This document shows, piece by piece, positions 51,371 through 59,669 of a stretch of DNA of 64,000 bases; position 1 is the first letter of the stretch; every line of letters begins with the position of its first letter. Made by a program: the position numbers and the translations under genes. The stretch lies in the NCBI GenBank assembly GCA_028277405.1, contig JANQGH010000100.1, positions 434,001-498,000 on the forward strand, in the 5' to 3' direction. The notes below the pieces were generated by a model. The model worked only from the letters and a program-made list of their open reading frames with translations. It did no database searches and was not told where the DNA came from. The DNA comes from Alphaproteobacteria bacterium (lineage in GTDB: Bacteria; Pseudomonadota; Alphaproteobacteria; DSM-16000; Inquilinaceae).

Positions 51371-52897
51371 ATGAGCTATGCCAGTCTGATCGAGGTCATG
51401 GGCCGCGTGAACGACTTCCTGAACGCAAGCTCGGTACTGTCCTGGGACGCCCGCACGATGATGCCCAAGGGCGGCGCGGAGACGCGGTCGAAGCAGCTCG
51501 CCACGCTGACCGTGGCGGCGCGCAACCTGCTCTGCTCCGACGAGGCGAAACGGGCGCTCGAAGGCGCGGAGGCCGAAATCTCGGGCCGTGCGCCCGACTC
51601 GCCTGAGGCGCGGATCGCGGCGCAGGTGCGCGAGGCGATCGACTATCACGAGCGCATCCCGACGGAGCTTCTGCACCGCAAGACCGAACTGGGCACGGCC
51701 GCCCACGCGGTCTGGGCCGAGGCGCGCGAAAAGGCCGACTTCGCGATCTTCTCCGACGCCTTGACCACCATGGTCGACATCAACCGAGAGATGGCCCAGG
51801 CGATCGGGTTCGAGGACCATCCCTACGATGCGCTGATGTACCGGTTCGAGCCCGGGGTTACGAAGCGCGATCTTGACACTCTCTTCGCCCGCCTGCGCGA
51901 CGGCATGTTGCCGCTGGTACGCGGCATTGCCGAAGCCGAGGAACCGCGCGCCGATTTCCTCTATCGCGACGTTCCGGCCGAGGCCCAGCTTGCCTTTGGC
52001 GAGGCGATGGCGGCGCGGGTTGGCTATGATCTCGATCGTGGCCGGCTGGACACGACGGTCCACCCGTTCGAGGTCTCCTTCACCCGCAATGACGTGCGCA
52101 TCACCACCCGCGTCTCGCGCACCTACATGCCGATGGCTTTGTTCGGCGCATTGCACGAGGCGGGCCACGCCCTATACGAGCAAGGCGTCGACCCGGCCTA
52201 TACCCGTACGCCGCTGGCGACCGATCTGGTTAGTCTCTACGCCGTGGGCGGCGTCAGTTTCGGCGCCCATGAAAGCCAGTCGCGCCTGTGGGAGAACCAT
52301 GTCGGCCGCAGCCGGTCCTTCTGGCTCAACCATATGGACGAGATCCGCGCGGCCTTTCCCGGCGTGCTCGACGATGTCGGCCCGGAGGAGTTCTATCGCG
52401 CCGTCAACCGCTCGCGCCCCAGCTTCATTCGGGTCGAGGCCGACGAACTCACTTACGATTTCCACATCATGGTGCGATGCGAGATCGAGGCGCGGCTGGT
52501 CGATGGCAGCCTCGACGTGGCCGACCTGCCCGAGGCGTGGAACGCCCTGATCAAGGAGTATCTCGGCATCGACGTGCCGGACGACGCGCAGGGCGTGCTG
52601 CAGGACGTGCACTGGTCCTCCGGCCAGATCGGCACCTTCTGCAACTACACCATCGGCAACATCATGGCGGCCCAGCTGTTCGACACCGCGACGCGGGAAA
52701 CGCCGTCGGTTCAGGCCGCGCTCGACGCCGGCGACTACACGCCGCTGCGGGACTGGATGACCGACAAGGTCGCGCGTCACGGCCGCCGCTTCACGCGCGA
52801 CGAACTGCTGGAAAAGGCCACCGGTCGGAAGCTGGACCCCGATCCCTACATCGCCCATCTGACCCGCAAATACTCGGAGATCTATGCACTCGGTTAA
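51371..52897 (+). CDS. M32-family metallocarboxypeptidase (carboxypeptidase Taq type)
   Basis: 508 residues. The zinc motif HEAGH is at 262-266, preceded by the family's HPFEVSFTRNDVRITTR (231-247), and HESQSRLWEN near 311 carries the third ligand. It removes C-terminal residues from peptides in the cytoplasm. ATG 51371 is chosen; earlier in-frame codons lack a ribosome site. It opens the plus-strand operon facing the DUF4438 operon, so short peptides or peptide-like amides are plausible pathway intermediates. Confidence 0.92.
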   Translation: MSYASLIEVMGRVNDFLNASSVLSWDARTMMPKGGAETRSKQLATLTVAARNLLCSDEAKRALEGAEAEISGRAPDSPEARIAAQVREAIDYHERIPTELLHRKTELGTAAHAVWAEAREKADFAIFSDALTTMVDINREMAQAIGFEDHPYDALMYRFEPGVTKRDLDTLFARLRDGMLPLVRGIAEAEEPRADFLYRDVPAEAQLAFGEAMAARVGYDLDRGRLDTTVHPFEVSFTRNDVRITTRVSRTYMPMALFGALHEAGHALYEQGVDPAYTRTPLATDLVSLYAVGGVSFGAHESQSRLWENHVGRSRSFWLNHMDEIRAAFPGVLDDVGPEEFYRAVNRSRPSFIRVEADELTYDFHIMVRCEIEARLVDGSLDVADLPEAWNALIKEYLGIDVPDDAQGVLQDVHWSSGQIGTFCNYTIGNIMAAQLFDTATRETPSVQAALDAGDYTPLRDWMTDKVARHGRRFTRDELLEKATGRKLDPDPYIAHLTRKYSEIYALG

Positions 52898-52933
52898 GCA
52901 GGCCGCCACCGGCCGCGACATGGGAGAACTGAT

Positions 52934-54136
52934 ATGAGCAGCGACGTCGACCCGCGGATAGCCAAGCGCGTCAAGATGGCGGACGGTGCCTTGATCACGC
53001 GCATGCTCGACATCTCGAACGGGCTTGAGGATGTGATCCGCATGGGTCGCGGCGACCCGGACCTCGATACGCCGGCGCATATTGTGAAGGCGGGGCAAGA
53101 GGCGTTGGCGAACGGCGCCACCCACTACACCCATCCCTTGGGCATCGAGCCGCTGCGCGCGACGATCGCCGACAACATCCGCCGGTTCGGCGGCGCAGAC
53201 TACGCCACCGATGAGATCATGGTCACGCCGGGCGGACAGCACGGAATGTTCGTGATTGCGCTGTCGCTTCTGAACCCCGGCGACGAGATCATCGTCCCGT
53301 GCCCCGGCTACAATCCCTACACCCAGGCGGCCGACCTTGCCGATGCCGTGGTGCGCAAGGTCCCCATGACCATGGAGACGAATTTCACCCTGACGGCCGA
53401 GTTGGTGGCGCCGCACATCACGGAACGGTCGAAAATCCTGGTCCTGATCAACCCCAACAATCCGACAGGCACGGTGACGCCGCCGGACGAGGTGCGCAAG
53501 ATCGCCGAGCTTGCCAGGGAAAACGATCTGATCGTGATCTCCGACGAGATCTATGCCCGGCTCACCTTCGGCAACAACACCGTGCAGCCGGTCGCCCCGC
53601 TTCCCGGCATGCGCGAGCGCACCATCACCCTGTCGGGCTTCTCCAAGGCCTATGCGATGACCGGTTGGCGGATCGGCTACCTCGCCGGGCCGCGGGCCTT
53701 GATCGAACCGATGTCGGAGGTGAACCACGCCTTCGCCATCTCCACGACGGCGGCCAGCCAGCATGCGGCGCTGGCCGCCCTGACCGGTGGCGACGCGTGC
53801 GTCGAGGAGATGCAGCGAACCTATGACGGGCGCCGCCGTGCCATCCTCGCCGGGCTCGACGCGATCGGCATGTCCTATGCCGAGCCGCAGGGCGGTTTCT
53901 ACGTCTATGCCGATGTCGCCAGCCTCGGCCTTGGCATGGGTGCGGGCGCCTTCTGCGAGCGGCTTTTGGCGGAGGGCCGGGTGATGATGTATCCCGGCAC
54001 GATCTATGGCGACCACACCGACGATTTCGTCCGCATGTCGATGACCCAGCCCGTGCCCCGCATCAAAGAGGCGATGGTGCGCATGGCGGGCGTCGTCGAC
54101 GCCATCCGCGCCGAAAAGGCCGCGCTGGCCAGTTGA
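52934..54136 (+). CDS. PLP-dependent aminotransferase, class I/II, paralogue
   Basis: 400 residues. RMGRGDPDLDTP near 36-47, INPNNPTGTV near 172-181 and PLP Lys238 in SGFSKAYAMTGWRIGY align residue for residue with the enzyme encoded at 44721-45905, so the pair arose by duplication. A GGGAGAA ribosome site precedes ATG 52934. It is followed by the disrupted VOC locus. Confidence 0.9.
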   Translation: MSSDVDPRIAKRVKMADGALITRMLDISNGLEDVIRMGRGDPDLDTPAHIVKAGQEALANGATHYTHPLGIEPLRATIADNIRRFGGADYATDEIMVTPGGQHGMFVIALSLLNPGDEIIVPCPGYNPYTQAADLADAVVRKVPMTMETNFTLTAELVAPHITERSKILVLINPNNPTGTVTPPDEVRKIAELARENDLIVISDEIYARLTFGNNTVQPVAPLPGMRERTITLSGFSKAYAMTGWRIGYLAGPRALIEPMSEVNHAFAISTTAASQHAALAALTGGDACVEEMQRTYDGRRRAILAGLDAIGMSYAEPQGGFYVYADVASLGLGMGAGAFCERLLAEGRVMMYPGTIYGDHTDDFVRMSMTQPVPRIKEAMVRMAGVVDAIRAEKAALAS

Positions 54137-54152
54137 ACGAAGATCAGAAGCG

Positions 54153-54278
54153 ATGACCGCGAAATCCGACACTGCCAACGTCAACGGCATAAGGCCAACG
54201 GCCTTCGCCGTGCGCGATGCCGAGGCCGCGCTTCATAAACCGCTGACATCACTCAACTTGATTTTGTTCGGTCTCTGA
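54153..54278 (+). pseudogene. 5' remnant of a VOC-family gene
   Basis: A 41-codon frame whose residues 12-31 (GIRPTAFAVRDAEAALHKPL) match the N-terminus of the intact VOC protein just downstream (GIKHIAIAVADAEAALKRYQ). After about codon 28 the sequence turns A/T-rich and soon stops. The start follows the aminotransferase stop by 16 bases. It appears to be the front of the operon's original VOC gene, cut by a later insertion or replacement. Confidence 0.6.
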
Positions 54279-54302
54279 ACAGACCAGCCCAGGAGGTTCG
54301 TC

Positions 54303-54842
54303 ATGATTACCGGCATTAAACACATCGCGATCGCTGTCGCGGATGCTGAAGCCGCCCTCAAACGCTATCAGACCATGCTGGGCGCGGCTGCAGATGCTGT
54401 GCTGAAAACCTCGGACGTCACCCGTCAGCGCGCCGCTGTCTTCATGGTTGGCGATGTGCAGTACCAGCTGGTCGAATCACTTGATCCCGACGGCCGATAC
54501 GCCAAGCATGTCGCCGAACATGGCGAAGGCATCCACCACATCTGCTACACGGTGGATAACCTCAAAGCCACTATCCAGAATGCGGAGGCGCGCGGTGCCA
54601 GAATGCTTGAGCAGAGTTGCCGCATCTCCAATGACGCTGAGGATATCGCGGCCTGGGATGCCAGCGTGACCGACGATACCGTCTGTCACAACTGCGGTAT
54701 CAAAGGCCGCTACGAACATCCCGAGGGGTGGGTGGCTTTCCTGGAGGAAGATGGCGTACCAGGCGCGGGCGTTGAGTTCATGCAGGTCTATAAGCCCGAA
54801 GAGATCCCCGAAGAGTACCGTGAAGGTCCTCTCGACCTGTAA
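54303..54842 (+). CDS. VOC-family protein (methylmalonyl-CoA epimerase/glyoxalase-like), probably acquired
   Basis: 179 residues with a two-module vicinal-oxygen-chelate fold. HIAIAVADAEAALKRY opens it, GEGIHHICYTVDNL supplies a central metal-site histidine, and VEFMQVYKPEEI closes the second module. AGGAGG stands before ATG 54303. Codons are visibly more A/T-ended (att, aaa, cgt, gct) than in flanking genes, and it lies between the two halves of another VOC gene. The best reading is a horizontally acquired replacement. The substrate is unknown. Confidence 0.82.
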   Translation: MITGIKHIAIAVADAEAALKRYQTMLGAAADAVLKTSDVTRQRAAVFMVGDVQYQLVESLDPDGRYAKHVAEHGEGIHHICYTVDNLKATIQNAEARGARMLEQSCRISNDAEDIAAWDASVTDDTVCHNCGIKGRYEHPEGWVAFLEEDGVPGAGVEFMQVYKPEEIPEEYREGPLDL

Positions 54843-55002
54843 ATCCACATTCCCCGAGTAACGTAGCGATTTCCGCGCTCAGGATCAGATAACGATTTGC
54901 CGATGGTGCTATCCCTTTTTACTCGTGGAGTAGTGTCGTGGATCAGGGCCGAATGATGGGCGCTGATCGTACGGCCGCTGCTTTAGTTGGATATGGGCCT
55001 AG
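54843..55002. other. Low-GC non-coding stretch at the right side of the inserted VOC gene
   Basis: About 160 bases without a supported gene, with several stops in every plus frame and a lower G+C than the surroundings. It ends at a TAG (55000-55002) immediately before the 3' VOC remnant. I found no transposase, terminal repeat or target duplication. Confidence 0.5.
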
Positions 55003-55167
55003 GCCGAATTCCTACACGTGCCAGCCGACAGGGAAATCACCCATTTTGAGACGTCGGGCAACAAGGTCGCGCTGTTCCACCTCGGCGGCATCGAGATTGA
55101 ATTCATTCAGGTCTACACACCAGACGGGCTGAAGGCCTGGGGAGCAAGCAACATGGAGGCGGTATGA
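55003..55167 (+). pseudogene. 3' remnant of a VOC-family gene
   Basis: 54 in-frame codons without a start, ending TGA at 55165-55167. The stretch KVALFHLGGIEIEFIQVYTP matches the C-terminal VOC strand of the intact neighbour (GVEFMQVYKPEEI), and G+C and codon use match the host genes. The stop overlaps the next start as ATGA, the normal junction in these operons, so this is the tail of the original VOC gene. Confidence 0.6.
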
Positions 55168-56162
55168 GCACCATCGATGGCGAGACGCTGACTGTCGGGA
55201 CGGCGACAGCGGCACCGGGTGAGGTCGCGCGGGGAGGGATTCCCGCGGGCGACCTGGCGGGCGGTGTGAAGGTCGAGATCCCCGTCGTCGTCATTAACGG
55301 CGCCGGCCCAGGGCCGACCTTCTGGGTGAATGCCGCGATCCATGGTGACGAGCCGGAAGGGCCGCTCGCCTGCATGCTTGCGCAAAAGGAGATCGACCCG
55401 GCGGCGCTCAAGGGCGCGGTCGTCATGGTGCCCTGCCTGAACCCGCTGGCATTTTCGGCGGCCGAACGGGGCAATCCGCTCGACACCTTCACCTACGACA
55501 TGAACCGGGTCTATCCCGGCAAGCCCAACGGCTACTTCACCGACCGGCTGGCGGACGCCCATTGGCAGGCCATGAAGGACGTGGCCGACATCGAAATCTC
55601 GATCCATTCCGGCGGCGCGCACTCGTTCCTCGACAAGGCGATCTTCGTCGACGAACGCCCCGAGAGTGTCGAGCTGGCCAAGGCCATGGGCGAGGGCTGG
55701 GGCTGCATCATGTCGAATTTCTCCAAGACCGGCAGCCCCATGGCAGCGCTGAACGGCGCTGGCAAAACCGGCATCACGGTCGAGCTCGGCGGCCGGTCGG
55801 CCACCTCGCCGGAGCGTTTTCGCTGGGTCGGCGAGGAGCTGGCGAAGTCGATCGTCAACATCTGCTACCACTACGGCATGCTCGACGGGCAGGCCACCTA
55901 TCCCGACCCCTGTTACAAGGGTGTGCAGGAAGCGCTGCTTGCCCCGGCCTCGGGCATCTTCCTGCCCGAACCCGGCGTCCAGTTCCTGACCATGATGAAC
56001 AAGGGCGACCGGATCGCGACCATCGTCAACATCTTCGGCGACGAGATGGCGGCGCTTCACGCGCCCGCCGACGGGATGTTCTTCGGACTGCGCGCCTTGC
56101 CCAACGTCAATCTCGGCGACTGGTGCTGCTTCTTCAATAAGGTGGAGGGGCTGCGTGACTGA
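55164..56162 (+). CDS. Succinylglutamate desuccinylase/aspartoacylase family hydrolase
   Basis: 332 residues of the M14-related AstE/AspA family. The zinc motif HGDEPEG gives His60 and Glu63, the third ligand is in EISIHSGG near 148, and the catalytic glutamate is probably in TVELGGRSA. The family hydrolyses N-acyl groups from amino acids. ATG 55164 overlaps the VOC remnant stop and the gene ends 27 bases before the PuuE-like gene. Confidence 0.87.
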   Translation: MSTIDGETLTVGTATAAPGEVARGGIPAGDLAGGVKVEIPVVVINGAGPGPTFWVNAAIHGDEPEGPLACMLAQKEIDPAALKGAVVMVPCLNPLAFSAAERGNPLDTFTYDMNRVYPGKPNGYFTDRLADAHWQAMKDVADIEISIHSGGAHSFLDKAIFVDERPESVELAKAMGEGWGCIMSNFSKTGSPMAALNGAGKTGITVELGGRSATSPERFRWVGEELAKSIVNICYHYGMLDGQATYPDPCYKGVQEALLAPASGIFLPEPGVQFLTMMNKGDRIATIVNIFGDEMAALHAPADGMFFGLRALPNVNLGDWCCFFNKVEGLRD

Positions 56163-56189
56163 CCGGCGTTGCAACGACTGGGTCGCGAA

Positions 56190-57149
56190 ATGACCCGGCC
56201 TCGCGATCTGGTCGGCTACGGCGCGCATCCGCCCGACATCCGCTGGCCGGGTGGCGCCGGGCTGGCCGTGAACTTCGTGCTGAATGTCGAGGAAGGGTCG
56301 GAATACTCGATCGGCGATGGCGACGGGCGATCGGAGTCGGCGCTTAGCGAAGTCCGCGCCTCACGCGTGCCGCCAGGTGATCGGGATCTGGCCGTGGAGA
56401 GCCTATACGAATATGGCAGCCGGGTCGGTTTCTGGCGGCTTTTCCGGCTGTTCCGCGACCGTGGCCTGCCCCTCACCGTCTTCGCCAGCGCCTTGGCACT
56501 GGAACGCACGCCAGCGGTCGCCGCCGCCATCGCGGAAACCGACTGGGATGTCTGCGCCCATGGCTGGCGCTGGGTCGAACACTACCGTCTCGACCCCAAG
56601 ACCGAGGCTGAGCACATTGCCCGTGCCCACGAAAGCCTGAGCCAGAGCCTCGGGCGCCCGCCGCGTGGTTGGTATTGCCGCTACTCGGCTTCGCTGGAAA
56701 CCCGCCGTCTGGTCGTGGCCCATGGTGGCTACGACTATGACAGCGATGCCTATAATGATGACTTGCCCTATTGGACCGACGTCGAGGGGACGCCGCATCT
56801 GGTCATTCCGTACACGATGGTGACCAACGACGCGAAGTTCCTGTCGGGCGATGTCTTCGCGGCGGCCGATTTCGCCAATTTCCTGATCGATACCTTCAAC
56901 GTGCTGCACGAAGAGGGTGCCGAGATGCCTCGGATGATGTCGATCGGCCTGCATTCGCGCGTCATCGGGCATCCGGGGCGTGTCGCCGCCTTGGCCCGGT
57001 TTCTCGACCATATCGACGGCAAGCCCGGCGTCTGGGTCTGTCGGCGGGCGGAAATCGCCGACCATTGGCGGGCCCATGTCCGTCCGGAGGGCCTGGTCAC
57101 ACCGGACGTGCATCTGCCCTCGACGCCCAACGCACCTGCACAGGGGTGA
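56190..57149 (+). CDS. PuuE-like allantoinase / polysaccharide-deacetylase-fold hydrolase
   Basis: 319 residues. It carries the PuuE-type opening FVLNVEEGSEYSIGDGDG, then YEYGSRVGFWRLFRLF, the active-site motif VCAHGWRWVEH, YCRYSASLETRR, and GLHSRVIGHPGR near the C-terminus. PuuE opens allantoin without a metal. ATG 56190 is preferred over TTG 56169. An AllA-like gene follows after seven bases, which supports a ureide pathway, though no uricase, transthyretin-like or allantoate hydrolase gene is in the window. Confidence 0.85.
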   Translation: MTRPRDLVGYGAHPPDIRWPGGAGLAVNFVLNVEEGSEYSIGDGDGRSESALSEVRASRVPPGDRDLAVESLYEYGSRVGFWRLFRLFRDRGLPLTVFASALALERTPAVAAAIAETDWDVCAHGWRWVEHYRLDPKTEAEHIARAHESLSQSLGRPPRGWYCRYSASLETRRLVVAHGGYDYDSDAYNDDLPYWTDVEGTPHLVIPYTMVTNDAKFLSGDVFAAADFANFLIDTFNVLHEEGAEMPRMMSIGLHSRVIGHPGRVAALARFLDHIDGKPGVWVCRRAEIADHWRAHVRPEGLVTPDVHLPSTPNAPAQG

Positions 57150-57156
57150 GCCAAGG

Positions 57157-57636
57157 GTGAGCGACACGGTCTTGCGGCTGCGCCCGCCCGACAGCACGGA
57201 CTTCGCCCCCTTCGGCCGGCTGGTCAAGCCGCCGGAGATGGCGGGCGAGCGGGCGTTTTACAGCGACTGCCTACGCGAACGGCCCCAGGGCACCGCGCCC
57301 GTTCTGCATGTCAACAAGGTGGAGCCTAGCGCTTTGCCGCTGCAGGTCAGCGAGGTGGAACGGCACCCGTTCGCCGCGCAATGCTTCTTCCCGCTCGACG
57401 TGGCGGCCTATGTCACCCTGGTCATGCCCTCCGCCGCGGACGGAAGCCCCGTGCCCGAAGAGGCGCGGGCCTTCCTGATGCCGGGCACCAGGGGTGTTAT
57501 CTACAATGCCGGCATTTGGCATCTGGGCGCGACCGTGCTGGAACGGCCGGGCAATTTCGTCGTCCTGATGTGGCGCGGCGGCCCGCAGCAGGATGACGCG
57601 GTGCAAGCCATACCAACGCTGACACTGGTACCTTGA
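57157..57636 (+). CDS. allA: Ureidoglycolate lyase-like cupin (AllA family)
   Basis: 159 residues, the normal AllA length. FAPFGRLVKPP near 16-26, VERHPFAAQCFFPLD near 66-80, GVIYNAGIWHLGA near 114-126 and a closing WRGGP match the AllA pattern. AllA splits ureidoglycolate to glyoxylate and urea. GTG 57157 is chosen from conservation and the stop eight bases upstream. The neighbouring PuuE-like gene supports the call; a related cupin lyase acting on another ureido-acid is the alternative. Confidence 0.78.
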   Translation: MSDTVLRLRPPDSTDFAPFGRLVKPPEMAGERAFYSDCLRERPQGTAPVLHVNKVEPSALPLQVSEVERHPFAAQCFFPLDVAAYVTLVMPSAADGSPVPEEARAFLMPGTRGVIYNAGIWHLGATVLERPGNFVVLMWRGGPQQDDAVQAIPTLTLVP

Positions 57637-57693
57637 CGCCGCCGATGACGAAGCCGCCTGAATGACGATCCGACACGACGCCTGTGGCGCGAG

Positions 57694-58626
57694 ATGAGCG
57701 ACTTCCCAATCCTGATCACGGGGGCCGGTGGATTTGTCTGTTCAGAGATCGCCGCAACGTTCGCGAGGGCGGGCCAGTCCGTCATTGCGACCGATCGAGA
57801 CTTCGACACACGAACCGCCAACCGACTTGGAAATGTCGAACGTATCGAGGGGCCGCTGAGCGAAGTGCTGGCCGCAATCTCCGGGCGGCGTCTTTCGGCC
57901 CTGATCCACGGTGCCGCCACGACTGCCGACGCCGATGCGCTGGGCATCAGCCGGGCGGCCCATCTGCGCAGTAACATGGAACCGCTTGCGCTGGCGCTTG
58001 ACGTGGCGCGATCCGCCGGGGCGAGCAGGTTCCTGTTTCTCAGCTCGATGGGTGTGTTCGCGCCCGACGACGGCCCCGCGCGTGACGGACAGTTCACCGA
58101 AGCCACCGTGCCCACTGCGGACTGCGCCTACTGCGCGGCAAAGCGCGCCGGCGAGATTATGACCGAGGCTGCGGCTGAAAATGGCTTCGAAACGATCAGC
58201 TTGCGGCTGGGCAATACCTGTGGGCCGGAAGAGGCGTCCCGCCCAACCCGCCAAATCCTCTCGCGGCTGCGTCGCATGATCGACGCCGCCGAACGTTCCG
58301 GCGTAATCGACCTGACCTCTCCCGAAGCCCGCAGGGAATGGACTTGGTTGCCAGATCTCGCGCGCGGAATCGTCGCGTTGCTCGCGGTGCCGTTCGGTCC
58401 GCGCCCGGTCCTCCACGCGGGCACGCCGCCGGTGATCCGCGACCTCGATCTGGCGCGGGCGGTGGCCGAACGAAGACCGGGGACCGATATTCGTATCGCG
58501 TCGCCGGAAGAGCCAACGCGCCCGCCCATGGGGACTGACGCTGATGACGGGCCCTTCGCCACCCTCGATTGGACCCCCATCCCGCAAATCCTCGACCGCC
58601 TGATCCCGGCGGAGGCAATGTCATGA
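57694..58626 (+). CDS. NAD-dependent epimerase/dehydratase family protein
   Basis: 310 residues, extended SDR fold. The nucleotide motif reads TGAGGFVCSE at 9-18, with Cys16 where the third glycine of GxxGxxG is usual. The catalytic pair is Tyr146/Lys150 (AYCAAK). D-erythronate dehydrogenase (DenD) is one similar family. The stop overlaps the following Gfo/Idh/MocA start (ATGA), starting a run of four redox genes. Confidence 0.85.
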   Translation: MSDFPILITGAGGFVCSEIAATFARAGQSVIATDRDFDTRTANRLGNVERIEGPLSEVLAAISGRRLSALIHGAATTADADALGISRAAHLRSNMEPLALALDVARSAGASRFLFLSSMGVFAPDDGPARDGQFTEATVPTADCAYCAAKRAGEIMTEAAAENGFETISLRLGNTCGPEEASRPTRQILSRLRRMIDAAERSGVIDLTSPEARREWTWLPDLARGIVALLAVPFGPRPVLHAGTPPVIRDLDLARAVAERRPGTDIRIASPEEPTRPPMGTDADDGPFATLDWTPIPQILDRLIPAEAMS

Positions 58627-59669
58627 TACCGCTACGCCTCATCCTTGTGGGCCTGGGCGCCCGTGCGCGCACTTGGGCGCAGGTCATCGCCGCCGACCCG
58701 GCGGTCGAGATCGTCGCGGTGTGCGACCCCAACCCCGCCGCGCGGTCGAAGGCGGAGGCCGCGCATCCCGGCCTGCCCATCGGCGCCGCGCTCGACGATG
58801 TGGTGAGTGTCGCGGCCGACGCCGTCTTGCTCGCAACGCCACCCGGCGGGCGCGAGGCGCAGATCGCCGCGGCTTGCGCTGCCGGCCTGCCGATCCTGGC
58901 CGAAAAGCCGCTGGCCGACGATGTTGGGCTTGCCCATCGCTATGTCGAAATGGCCGAGGCGGCCGGTGTTCACCTGATCGTCGGGCTGAATTTCCGTTAC
59001 CTGGCCGTGACCGAGGCGAAGAAGCGTCTTCTGACATCGGGCATCGTCGGCACGCCAGGTTTTGCGCGTTTCACCTACGAACGTTGGCGCGATGGCACGC
59101 AAAGCCGGCTGAACAGCTACCCGCTGACCATGGATCAGCCGATGCTGTGGGAACAGTCGATCCATCATTTCGATCTGATGCGCTTCGTCTACGCGACCGA
59201 CCCCCTGCACATCCAGGCCCACACCTTCAACCCGCCCTGGACCATGTACCGGGACGATACCAACGTTTCCGCCCTGATCGCGTTCAAGAACGGCATGACC
59301 GTCAACTATCAGGGCACCTGGCAGGCCGGGCATGAGCCGATGCACTTCGACTGGCGCACCGACTGTACCGAGGGCATTGTCGAGCAGCGCGCCATGTTCG
59401 GCGATCTGGGCTATGCGCCGCGCATGCAGCAGGCGCTGACGCCGGTCGACCTGCCGCCGCACGAGCCTTGGATCACCGACGCGGCGGCGCTGTTGAAGAA
59501 CTTCACCGCCATCTGCCGGGGCACGGCACCGCCCGCCTGCACCGGGCGCGACCATTTGCAATCACTTTACATGCTGCAGGCCTGCATCCTCGCCTCGGCC
59601 CGCCGCGCGGCGGTCGAGATCGACGAGGTGGAGAGCCTGGCCGCTGCAGGAAAGGAAACCTCATGCTGA
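58623..59669 (+). CDS. Gfo/Idh/MocA family oxidoreductase, copy 1
   Basis: 348 residues. The Rossmann motif LVGLGARA is at 8-15, with AVCDPN after the second strand and the EKPLA motif near 99. HHFDLMRFVYA marks the catalytic region in the C-terminal domain. Members oxidise or isomerise sugars, inositols and related polyols with NAD(P). ATG 58623 overlaps the epimerase stop, and the gene end overlaps copy 2 by seven bases. Confidence 0.9.
   Translation: MIPLRLILVGLGARARTWAQVIAADPAVEIVAVCDPNPAARSKAEAAHPGLPIGAALDDVVSVAADAVLLATPPGGREAQIAAACAAGLPILAEKPLADDVGLAHRYVEMAEAAGVHLIVGLNFRYLAVTEAKKRLLTSGIVGTPGFARFTYERWRDGTQSRLNSYPLTMDQPMLWEQSIHHFDLMRFVYATDPLHIQAHTFNPPWTMYRDDTNVSALIAFKNGMTVNYQGTWQAGHEPMHFDWRTDCTEGIVEQRAMFGDLGYAPRMQQALTPVDLPPHEPWITDAAALLKNFTAICRGTAPPACTGRDHLQSLYMLQACILASARRAAVEIDEVESLAAAGKETSC

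Noticed and set aside
54153..54278. A real 41-residue small protein
   Set aside because: The homology to the VOC N-terminus, the loss of similarity after codon 28 and the matching C-terminal fragment 0.7 kb away favour a gene remnant.
54232..55005. Insertion sequence or integron cassette carrying the VOC gene
   Set aside because: No transposase, terminal inverted repeats, target duplication or attC-like structure was found. Only composition and gene disruption support transfer.
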